NCBI GenBank assembly: GCA_947037995.1
Contig: CAMQUV010000017.1
Coordinates: 1 to 10,497 of the forward strand
Direction: 5' to 3'
From: an uncultured Rikenellaceae bacterium
Lineage (GTDB): Bacteria > Bacteroidota > Bacteroidia > Bacteroidales > Rikenellaceae
Length of the DNA stretch: 10,497 nt
Part shown: positions 1 through 6,732 of the stretch, one piece after another
Numbering within the stretch: the first letter of the stretch is position 1
How the letters are laid out: each line of letters begins with the position of its first letter
The notes under the pieces: generated by a model
The model's database searches: none
Seen by the model: the letters and a program-made list of their open reading frames with translations, nothing else
Told to the model about the DNA's origin: nothing
Position numbers and translations under genes: made by a program

Positions 1-414
1 AAGCGAAGCAATATAACTATGTCTAATAGTTTGCTCAATAATTCCGTTACGCGCATCGATGAGTATAATAGCCAAATCAGCCGTCGACGCCCCTGTAACC
101 ATATTACGTGTGTATTGAATATGTCCGGGAGTATCGGCAATAATAAATTTACGTTTTGGTGTTGCAAAATATCTGTAAGCTACATCAATAGTAATGCCCT
201 GCTCTCTCTCAGCACGAAGCCCGTCAGTGAGTAGGGCAAGGTTAACCTCCTCATTACCACGCAGTTTACTAGCAGTTTCGATTGCCTCTAATTGGTCTTC
301 AAAGATTGATTTACTATCGTAAAGCAGTCGGCCAATGAGTGTAGATTTACCATCATCAACACTTCCTGCCGTTGTGAAGCGAAGTAGCTCCATATCTAAA
401 TATCCGTCGTTCAT
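1..414 (-). CDS. cysN: Sulfate adenylyltransferase subunit 1 (CysN), N-terminal part only; 3' end outside window
   Basis: This is the GTPase subunit of ATP sulfurylase. With CysD it makes adenosine 5'-phosphosulfate from ATP and sulfate in the cytoplasm, coupling the reaction to GTP hydrolysis. Translation from the ATG at 414-412 gives 138 open codons that run off position 1 in frame. The first residues are [16 protein letters not shown]. The GTPase motifs are G1 GSVDDGKST at residues 17-25, a G2 region [15 protein letters not shown] at 69-83, and G3 DTPGH at 94-98, followed by the typical [19 protein letters not shown] (104-122). The G4 NKxD motif and the two later beta-barrel domains lie outside the window, so nothing can be said about whether a CysC kinase domain is fused to it. 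The gene follows cysD by 80 AT-rich bases on the same strand, the usual pairing. There is no Shine-Dalgarno sequence before the ATG, in keeping with the other genes here. Confidence 0.95.
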   Translation of the reverse strand, partial: MNDGYLDMELLRFTTAGSVDDGKSTLIGRLLYDSKSIFEDQLEAIETASKLRGNEEVNLALLTDGLRAEREQGITIDVAYRYFATPKRKFIIADTPGHIQYTRNMVTGASTADLAIILIDARNGIIEQTIRHSYIASL

Positions 415-477
415 TGTATAATATTTGTGTTTAAGTTTCGTTTTTACTTATATTTTATTAAAATTCTAACAGCGTCT

Positions 478-492
478 CAATTATAATAATTG
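478..492. repeat. Perfect AT-rich inverted repeat just after the cysD stop codon
   Basis: CAATTAT, one central A, then ATAATTG forms a perfect 15-base dyad two bases from the cysD stop (495-497). The stem has only two G:C pairs and no room for a proper loop without losing a pair, so it would be a weak hairpin. A second AT-only dyad (ATTTTA-T-TAAAAT) lies at 452-464. In such AT-rich spacer DNA either may be chance. They could mark the 3' end of cysD or the leader of cysN, but neither is followed by a clear T tract on the minus strand. Confidence 0.25.
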
Positions 493-494
493 GA

Positions 495-1391
495 CTAGAA
501 ATAACCCTCTTTTTTACGGTCTTCCATCGCCGATTCCGAACGTTTATCGTCCGATCGCCCCCCCCTTTCGGTAACACGCGTAGCAGCTATTTCGGCAATA
601 ATATCTTCGAGCGAATTCGCCTCTGAGAGCGTCAATCCCGTGCAACTAACATCACCGATAGTGCGGCATCTAACTCTTTTGCTAACAACAGATTCGGTAG
701 GTTTGAGTGTCATACAATCCTCCGCTGCGTACCACATTCCATCACGTTGAAAAACATTTCGGTTGTGCGTATAATAGATTGATGGCATAGGAATATTTTC
801 GAGCAATATGTACTGCCAAACATCCATTTCGGTCCAGTTAGAAATAGGAAAAACACGGAAGTGCTCGCCCATATTTTTACGTCCGTTAAATATGTTCCAC
901 AGCTCAGGTCTTTGATTTTTAGGGTCCCACTGTCCAAATTCATCACGGTGAGAGAAAAAACGCTCTTTCGCTCTAGCTTTCTCCTCGTCACGTCTTGCTC
1001 CACCCATCGCCGCATCGAACTTATAATGCTCGAGCGTATCGAGAAGCGTCGTAGTTTGCAGCTTATTACGCGAGGCATTAAATCCAGTTTCTTCAACCAC
1101 TTTTCCTTGGTCGATAGAATCCTGAACAGAGCCAACAATAAGCGTAGCGCCCAGTTTCTCGACAAATTCGTCGCGATACGTTATAGTTTCTTGAAAGTTA
1201 TGTCCCGTATCAATGTGCAATAGCGGGAACGGTATTTTCCCGGGATAGAACGCTTTGTATGCCAAATGCGTCATAACGATTGAGTCTTTCCCTCCGGAAA
1301 AGAGCAATACAGGTTTTTCAAATTGTGCAGCAACTTCGCGAAGCACATAAATTGATTCGGCTTCCAGCTCTCTAAGGTGTGATAATTTCAT
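495..1391 (-). CDS. cysD: Sulfate adenylyltransferase subunit 2 (CysD)
   Basis: This is the catalytic subunit of ATP sulfurylase, a member of the PP-loop (adenosine 5'-phosphosulfate/PAPS reductase-like) ATP pyrophosphatase family. It joins AMP to sulfate, with CysN supplying energy through GTP hydrolysis. At 298 residues it is close to the family's usual length of about 300. Visible motifs are the PP-loop SGGKDS (32-37), HIDTGHNF (59-66), the basic block GGARRDEEKARAKER (130-144), WDPKNQRPELW (155-165), RVFPISNWTEMDVWQYI (179-195) and the C-terminal SAMEDRKKEGYF. The HIDTGHNF form differs from the enterobacterial HVDTTWKF. The ATG at 1391-1389 gives the expected N-terminus (MKLSHLRELEAESIYVLREV). 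It starts 70 AT-rich bases after the previous gene, so it may have its own promoter, though I could not find a convincing one. cysN follows on the same strand. The product may feed sulfate reduction or sulfation of cell-surface molecules; the window does not decide. Confidence 0.96.
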   Translation of the reverse strand: MKLSHLRELEAESIYVLREVAAQFEKPVLLFSGGKDSIVMTHLAYKAFYPGKIPFPLLHIDTGHNFQETITYRDEFVEKLGATLIVGSVQDSIDQGKVVEETGFNASRNKLQTTTLLDTLEHYKFDAAMGGARRDEEKARAKERFFSHRDEFGQWDPKNQRPELWNIFNGRKNMGEHFRVFPISNWTEMDVWQYILLENIPMPSIYYTHNRNVFQRDGMWYAAEDCMTLKPTESVVSKRVRCRTIGDVSCTGLTLSEANSLEDIIAEIAATRVTERGGRSDDKRSESAMEDRKKEGYF

Positions 1392-1461
1392 ACTCGTTTT
1401 GATTTCTTATGTGTTTATATTTATTTATTATCTATATTATATTGATTCAAACAATTGGCAT

Positions 1462-4032
1462 TTAGTCAACAATAATTTCATCGACAAACATCCAAGCATC
1501 ACCGCCCACGTGCCACTGCGGCATCTGTTTATGTTTAATTGCTTTCACTTTAATGTATCTCGCTTTGACCTTATTTTTCACTTCAACAATGATTTTGTTA
1601 GGGATTCCTTTTTTCGCCTCGCCAAGCTCCACAACACCATAGTTATCCCACTGCTGCTTGTCGTTCGAAACGCTATACTCAACACTCGTCGGCGGAGCAA
1701 TCCAATCACCCGAGCTCAAAAGATATTGAGAGACAATTCTCGAAAACTTAGTTGACTTACCCAAATCAATAATAACTTCCATATCATTATCAATATAGCC
1801 CTGCCACTGCGGCGATTTAAAACCTAATGTCGCCACAAGCCCATCAACTAGCGCTCCATCACCACCTCCAGTATATTTCGTATAAGCGGTAATATACTCA
1901 ACACTAGCACTCATAGCTTTGTGCGGTGCAACACGTTGTTTTGTAATTCCGTAAGTCTTGTCACCTAGATACACACGCGCTTCGATGTCACACACAAAGT
2001 CAATTTCCACAGGTTCTGTATAGATTTTCGACTTCGTAGTCGGCTCCGTTCCATCTGTTGTATAATGAATAACTCCCCCGGGAATATTATTATTCATAGT
2101 CACAAGGAACGCTCTTTTGCCCTCAACCGGCGCAACAGTAATATTCATATCAGGCACTATTTCAACCATATCGAACCACGCAACCCCTTGACTCATAAGC
2201 TTCAATGAGCTACCCAATGCTCTCGGGTCTGGCACCGAATTTTCGTAAGCTGCGCTCAATTCAAATTTAGTCCATTTGTCCGTCAGCTTAAAATTTTTAT
2301 TAATAATACGCCCCAGATTAGCATTTACAATAACACCCTGCGGATTATTTCTCATAGATTCCTCATCCGTTTTAGCCCAAAAAGTCATAATATAACTTTT
2401 GCCCACCTGTAGTGGCAACGGAAACAGTCCAATATTAACCCCCGTAGAGTCTTTCGGCGTAATAACTCTTAGAGAGTGATTTCCCTCAACAAAAGTACGG
2501 CTATCAAGAAAATAGTTAGCCCCCTTATCTTTACCTACACCAATATAAGTAGCCGAAGGCTGATGACTTGCTATCGAATAAACGTTCTCAAAGCTATAAT
2601 CATACTGCATATTACTTGGGTTAGATATAACCTCACAACAGTTTTCTTTTTGTTTCTGCGCCAAAAGAACTTTCACCTCAAATGGGTTCAACATTCCTTT
2701 CACCTCACTCTGTTTATACGAAAACGGTAGGAACATATCCTGCAAATCCTCTCCCAACTTCGATGCAACGTCAAATTGTGCCACCTTATTTTCTTTATTA
2801 ACCACCACAATCAATTCACGCCCCTGGTGTATATATCTATGCGCAATAACATCATCATTAACGACAATAGTTTCGTTGTCTTGCGAGCTCAACAATGGCG
2901 CACAAAGCTGCACCTCTTGGCACGCTTTAGCATACGCAGCCCACATAGTTTGGTTTTTAGGAAATGCATTAAGTCCGTGTCTAACAAACGCTTGATAACC
3001 TCTCGCACCAGCTATCGCCGTACCCCAAATAGACATTCTAATCTCCGCCGCCGTAGGTTCTCTTAGCCACCATTCGCCACCACCAAAAGTTTGAGGCACG
3101 AACCATATCGCTTTTTCATAATACAGCTCTTTAGTCAATCCCGCAACAGCACTAATCACCTCTTTAGCAGGCGAATTAGGTATAGGATAGTGGTCGCACA
3201 TAATAATATCGGCCGAGCCAGCATATTTCCTACCAACCGAAGCACTCATAATCACAACCGCAATCGGATGATATGGGTCAATAGCTTTAATCTCACCATA
3301 AATTTCTTCGAGCAGCTCAGGTTCAACTCCCTGTCCATCAGGTTCATCGGCTATATACCACGACAATAATGCCGGGTGGTCTTTGAGCGCACTAATCTCG
3401 TCACGTAGCGCTTTCCATTTCTCTTCTCTGGTAGATTTGACGTGAGCCGAGCCTACCCCGCCCCCTCCTGCAACAGAGAGCAAGTTATAATTTACCTTCA
3501 TCCCAAGTTCCGCCGCTCTATCCATATAGGCGATTCTCTCTGCCCTAGTCTCGGGCAATACTTTTTGATAGGGAGAATACAAATTAAATCCTTTCACAAC
3601 CTCTTCTTCCAAAAGCGTAGGCTGAATTGGCGAATAACAATAGAAACCACAAGGCATAAACGGCATATCGTCCGCCGTTATCACTTCGCCCGTTAGGTAA
3701 TCAATTTTCACCGAATTATTCTTAGACTCTAGTTTCACTAGGTTAACATTTACTGTCGTATCACCCTTTACATCAGTGATTTGCACCGCAATTATATTGT
3801 TTCCAAGATTCAGTTTATCGGCAGGGAATAAAAACGCGCTTCCTTGTTTCACAAGTTGCGTACCATCAACCGAAAGAGTGGCATTTGATAAATCACCGGC
3901 TGCTTTAACAAGTATTTGAGCATCAGTTTCTGATGTAATATAGCTAAACCTAGGTAGCAGTTTGACTTGAGCTTGCGCCGCAAACAGGGTTAGCGTAAGG
4001 GTCAGTATTGTAATTAGTTTTTTCATTTTCAA
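1462..4032 (-). CDS. Secreted multidomain glycosidase-like protein (TIM barrel, CBM-like, CHB_HEX_C-like and F5/8C-like modules)
   Basis: 856 residues with a signal peptide (MKMKKLITILTLTLTLFAAQ, likely cleavage near AQA/Q at 20-22) and no lipobox. A beta-rich N-terminal region (about 23-105) precedes a probable TIM barrel (about 110-380) with PFMPCGFYCYSP, GFNLYSPYQ, a WYIADEPDG motif (225-233), DHYP (280-283) and FGGGEWW (316-322). E230 sits where clan GH-A enzymes carry their acid/base residue, and E320 is a possible nucleophile; both are inference. About 474-626 resembles a CBM4/9-type jelly roll (YDYSFENV, SLRVITP, YIMTFWAKT). About 630-702 carries IHYTTDGTEPT, typical of the chitobiase C-terminal (CHB_HEX_C) module. 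About 715-856 looks like a discoidin (F5/8 type C) domain. This set suggests binding and cutting of a host or microbial glycan outside the cytoplasm. I cannot assign a glycoside hydrolase family. Two in-frame ATGs (4032, 4026) are both usable. Its placement between pstB and cysD is functionally unexplained. Confidence 0.75.
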   Translation of the reverse strand: MKMKKLITILTLTLTLFAAQAQVKLLPRFSYITSETDAQILVKAAGDLSNATLSVDGTQLVKQGSAFLFPADKLNLGNNIIAVQITDVKGDTTVNVNLVKLESKNNSVKIDYLTGEVITADDMPFMPCGFYCYSPIQPTLLEEEVVKGFNLYSPYQKVLPETRAERIAYMDRAAELGMKVNYNLLSVAGGGGVGSAHVKSTREEKWKALRDEISALKDHPALLSWYIADEPDGQGVEPELLEEIYGEIKAIDPYHPIAVVIMSASVGRKYAGSADIIMCDHYPIPNSPAKEVISAVAGLTKELYYEKAIWFVPQTFGGGEWWLREPTAAEIRMSIWGTAIAGARGYQAFVRHGLNAFPKNQTMWAAYAKACQEVQLCAPLLSSQDNETIVVNDDVIAHRYIHQGRELIVVVNKENKVAQFDVASKLGEDLQDMFLPFSYKQSEVKGMLNPFEVKVLLAQKQKENCCEVISNPSNMQYDYSFENVYSIASHQPSATYIGVGKDKGANYFLDSRTFVEGNHSLRVITPKDSTGVNIGLFPLPLQVGKSYIMTFWAKTDEESMRNNPQGVIVNANLGRIINKNFKLTDKWTKFELSAAYENSVPDPRALGSSLKLMSQGVAWFDMVEIVPDMNITVAPVEGKRAFLVTMNNNIPGGVIHYTTDGTEPTTKSKIYTEPVEIDFVCDIEARVYLGDKTYGITKQRVAPHKAMSASVEYITAYTKYTGGGDGALVDGLVATLGFKSPQWQGYIDNDMEVIIDLGKSTKFSRIVSQYLLSSGDWIAPPTSVEYSVSNDKQQWDNYGVVELGEAKKGIPNKIIVEVKNKVKARYIKVKAIKHKQMPQWHVGGDAWMFVDEIIVD

Positions 4033-4094
4033 TAGTTTATATATTATTATATATCAATTAAGTTTTTTTTTCAGATATGCTAAACGTGCTTAGT

Positions 4095-4910
4095 TTAAGA
4101 AAACGCACCACTAAGGTACTTTTGCGTAAGTTCGTGCTGTGGATTTTTAAAGACTTCTTCGGCCGTTCCTTGCTCAATCACCTCTCCCATATACATAAAC
4201 ACAACATAATCGGCAATTCTAAGCGCTTGTCTGAGCGTATGAGTCACCATCACTATACCGTATTCTGCTTTGAGTTTCACGAATAGGTCTTCAATAATTT
4301 TACTCGATATCGGGTCGAGCGCCGAGGTCGATTCATCGGCCAGTATAAACTGCGGCTCAACAGCAAGTCCACGCGCCAGGCACAGTCTTTGTTGCTGCCC
4401 GAGCGACATTCTATTAGCAGGTGTATGCAGTCTGTCTTTTACTTCGTTCCAAAGTCCAGCAGCTTCGAGGTAATGTTTAACAACCATCGCAAGTTTCTTT
4501 TTCCCTCTGATACCGTGAATTTTACAACCATACGATATGTTATCAAAAATCGACATTGGCAGTGGGCAAGGTTTTTGCGAGAGCAGTCCCATTTTACGCC
4601 TAACGTGCGTTATTTCGCACCCTTTTTCGTAGATATCATCCCCATCGACAATCACTTTTCCGGTAATTTTTGTTTTAGCGGTGTCTTCGAGCAGTCTATT
4701 AAACGAGCGTAAGAGCGTAGATTTCCCACACCCCGATGGGCCAATAATGCAGGTAATCGCTTGGTTATGAATTGTGAGGTTCACGTCCTTGAGAATATGG
4801 TTTGTACCGATGTTAACATTGAGGTCTTGGACTTCAATTTTGGCATCCGCATTTGCGTTAGTACAAAACTTCTGGTTGGGTCGGAACATTCCTTGTTTTA
4901 TAATATCCAT
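4095..4910 (-). CDS. pstB: Phosphate ABC transporter ATP-binding protein PstB
   Basis: ATPase of the high-affinity phosphate importer, acting at the cytoplasmic face of PstC and PstA. At 271 residues it is normal for the family. Seen in order: Walker A GPSGCGKST (57-65), Q-loop around SQKP (111-114), the PstB-like stretch PCPLPMSIFDNISYG (114-128), ABC signature region MSLGQQQRLCLARGLAVEP (168-186), Walker B FILADE (188-193), D-loop SALDP (196-200) and H-loop histidine H224 (MVTH). Two changes stand out: the LSGGQ signature is MSLGQ, with leucine in place of the first glycine, and the residue after the catalytic glutamate is Ser (ADEST) rather than the usual Pro (DEPT/DEPC). All catalytic residues remain, so the protein should still be active. 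The gene starts 13 bases after pstA. PhoU, which often follows PstB, is absent; the next gene is the glycosidase-like protein. Confidence 0.95.
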   Translation of the reverse strand: MDIIKQGMFRPNQKFCTNANADAKIEVQDLNVNIGTNHILKDVNLTIHNQAITCIIGPSGCGKSTLLRSFNRLLEDTAKTKITGKVIVDGDDIYEKGCEITHVRRKMGLLSQKPCPLPMSIFDNISYGCKIHGIRGKKKLAMVVKHYLEAAGLWNEVKDRLHTPANRMSLGQQQRLCLARGLAVEPQFILADESTSALDPISSKIIEDLFVKLKAEYGIVMVTHTLRQALRIADYVVFMYMGEVIEQGTAEEVFKNPQHELTQKYLSGAFS

Positions 4911-4923
4911 TTAAATCTTTCTA

Positions 4924-5787
4924 TTATTTTATTCTATGTTTCGAGAATCTATTAGTAATAATACGTCCTAATATGCTAATAATAAGGACTATAATCGTAA
5001 GCACTAAGGCGGCGCCATAAGCTCTTTCTTGTACTTGAGGTATAGGGCTTTGCAGCTGAAAGAACACAGCCAGAGGCAGCGTAGCCGCAGGTTGTGAGAG
5101 CGACGTGGGGATACTATCGGTATATCCGGCGGTAAGCATAACAGCCGCGGCATCACCAATGGCTCTACCAATCGAAAGTAGCGTAGCCGTAGCAATTCCC
5201 GGCATAATTTGCCTAACAACCACTCTAATGGTCTCCCATTTAGTGGCTCCAAGCGAGACCGCCGCATCAACAATGGCTCTCGGAAAGCTCCTCGCAACTT
5301 CGTCCATCGACCTAATAAATATAGGAATAATAAGCAGCGTGACAACAATAATCCCCCCGAGCAGCGATGCTTTAGCCCCGAGGTATATCATTATAGTAAA
5401 AGCGAATGCCCCATAAACAATAGATGGTATTCCAAACAGAACATCAAAACACAGACGAGCTGCATACCCCAATTTAGAATTCGGGTTGAGATAGACATTC
5501 AGATAGAAAACAACAGGGATACTAACAATAAGTCCCAGTATTGTAGCAGCGCCAACAATATACATCGACCCAACGATAGCATTAAGCAGTCCTCCCTCTT
5601 TACCAATATAGAATCCTCCACCGGGTAGTTGGCTAATCATTTCCCAGCTCATAGCGTTCCATCCGTTAGCAATAATAGTATAGATAATACTACTTGCAAA
5701 CACAAACAGCGCAACTGTGGCCGCAATCATCAGCACTTTAGCGACAACTTCCTCTACATATTTATTTTTAAATCTATTATAAGCCAT
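4924..5787 (-). CDS. pstA: Phosphate ABC transporter permease PstA
   Basis: Inner-membrane permease that pairs with PstC to form the phosphate channel. It has 287 residues, typical for PstA. About six hydrophobic segments are visible, near residues 16-40, 68-98, 112-136, 140-160, 195-220 and 256-277. The EAA-type loop that contacts PstB is DEVARSFPRAIVDAAVSLGA (162-181) followed by TKWETIRVVVRQIMPGI. The stretches FDVLFGIPSIVYGAFAF (114-130) and LSIGRAIGDAAAVMLTAG (204-221) are characteristic of PstA/PstC. Calling it PstA rather than PstC rests on its position after the other permease, its shorter first periplasmic loop and the motif GGLLNAIVGSMYIV (65-78). It starts 11 bases after pstC and ends 13 bases before pstB, so the genes must share a transcript. 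Confidence 0.94.
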   Translation of the reverse strand: MAYNRFKNKYVEEVVAKVLMIAATVALFVFASSIIYTIIANGWNAMSWEMISQLPGGGFYIGKEGGLLNAIVGSMYIVGAATILGLIVSIPVVFYLNVYLNPNSKLGYAARLCFDVLFGIPSIVYGAFAFTIMIYLGAKASLLGGIIVVTLLIIPIFIRSMDEVARSFPRAIVDAAVSLGATKWETIRVVVRQIMPGIATATLLSIGRAIGDAAAVMLTAGYTDSIPTSLSQPAATLPLAVFFQLQSPIPQVQERAYGAALVLTIIVLIISILGRIITNRFSKHRIK

Positions 5788-5798
5788 TTGGTATAAAA

Positions 5799-6716
5799 TT
5801 AGGAATTTTTCTGCAATCTATGCAGTATAATCCTCGAGAGTATATTAAATATAACGACCACTACGAACAGAATAAGTGCCGCAAACATCAGCGCCGATTC
5901 ATAAATAGGCACCGACATCATTTCGCCAAAGTTATTAGCCAGCAGCGCCGGCAGTGGGTATGCTCCATCGAGCAGCGATTCGGGCATTTGCGCAATATTC
6001 CCACATACCATCAGCACCGCAATAGTTTCGCCCATCGCCCTTGAAATAGAAAGCATAACGGATGCAAAAATCCCAGCACGCGTATGTTTGAGCATCACTT
6101 TTTTGGTAGTTTGCCATTTCGTTGCGCCCAGCGACTGCGAGGCCTGTCTAAGTTCGGCGGGTGTTGAGCTAAATATCTCAACAAAAAGGCTAACCATCAG
6201 CGGCAGCACCATAACCCCAAGAACAACTCCCCCAGCCAATACAGAATATCCCGTAGAAAATTCCACGAATTTTGGAGCAAGTTTTTCAGAAATCCAAGGT
6301 ACAATAATCAACACGCCCCACAACCCATAAATAACCGATGGGATTCCAGCAAGTATATCAAGCACTGGGAACACCGCTTTTTTGACCCAATCTTTCGAGT
6401 ATTCAGTCAGAAATATAGCAGTAAGCAGTGATATAGGCAGTGCCAACACGATAGCCACCAGGGTGACCGAGATAGTTCCGGCAATAAATGGCAAGAATCC
6501 AAATTCGCCTTTCATCGGTTTCCACGACGAGCCAAAAACCAGGTCAACGAGTGATTTCTCTTCGAGTATAGGCATAGATTTAATCACCAGCCCCACAGCA
6601 ATAAGCACCACCAGCAGCAACGCGGAAAGCGTAAGTATCAACATAGTAGTCGATGCCACCTTCTCTTTGAGAAGTCTGTACGGAGACGTTTTATATTGTA
6701 ATTGCTGTTGACTCAT
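5799..6716 (-). CDS. pstC: Phosphate ABC transporter permease PstC
   Basis: First permease of the phosphate importer, partner of PstA in the inner membrane. It has 305 residues, within the family range. Hydrophobic segments lie near residues 24-46, 73-100, 117-142, 158-180, 217-240 and 272-296. The cytoplasmic EAA-type loop is TPAELRQASQSLGATKWQTT (185-204), followed by KKVMLKHTRAGI. Family motifs are FGFLPFIAGTISVTLVAIVL (72-91), LDILAGIPSVIYGLWGVL (119-136) and ISRAMGETIAVLMVCGN (224-240), the last being very typical of PstC. The extended segment between the first two helices (SSWKPMKGEFG, 63-73) also fits PstC. The start ATG at 6716-6714 lies 16 bases after the pstS stop in an A-rich gap with no Shine-Dalgarno sequence. 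Confidence 0.95.
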   Translation of the reverse strand: MSQQQLQYKTSPYRLLKEKVASTTMLILTLSALLLVVLIAVGLVIKSMPILEEKSLVDLVFGSSWKPMKGEFGFLPFIAGTISVTLVAIVLALPISLLTAIFLTEYSKDWVKKAVFPVLDILAGIPSVIYGLWGVLIIVPWISEKLAPKFVEFSTGYSVLAGGVVLGVMVLPLMVSLFVEIFSSTPAELRQASQSLGATKWQTTKKVMLKHTRAGIFASVMLSISRAMGETIAVLMVCGNIAQMPESLLDGAYPLPALLANNFGEMMSVPIYESALMFAALILFVVVVIFNILSRIILHRLQKNS

Positions 6717-6732
6717 AATTTGATATTTATTT

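Noticed and set aside
710..1165. Minus-strand 151-codon frame overlapping cysD in another frame
   Set aside because: CysD motifs in the main frame run the whole length, so this is an out-of-frame shadow.
1392..1461. TTTG near 1448-1451 as a -33 element for a cysD promoter
   Set aside because: No TAnnTTTG-like -7 element lies at the right distance; the spacer is simply AT-rich.
1399..1755. Plus-strand open frame of 118 codons opposite the end of the glycosidase-like gene
   Set aside because: It lies almost wholly inside a strongly supported minus-strand gene, has no recognisable domain, and its composition follows from the opposite strand.
4063..4071. Run of nine T (nine A on the transcribed strand) between pstB and the glycosidase-like gene as a terminator
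   Set aside because: On the minus strand it reads as A, not U, and no stem-loop precedes it. No opposing plus-strand gene would use it.
4089..4115. CTTAGT/ACTAAG pairing at the end of pstB as a terminator
   Set aside because: The loop is 15 bases, half of it lies in coding sequence, and no T tract follows on the minus strand.
5209..5628. Plus-strand open frame of 139 codons opposite pstA
   Set aside because: Rich in Asn, Arg and Ser with no family resemblance, it is a shadow of the pstA reading frame.
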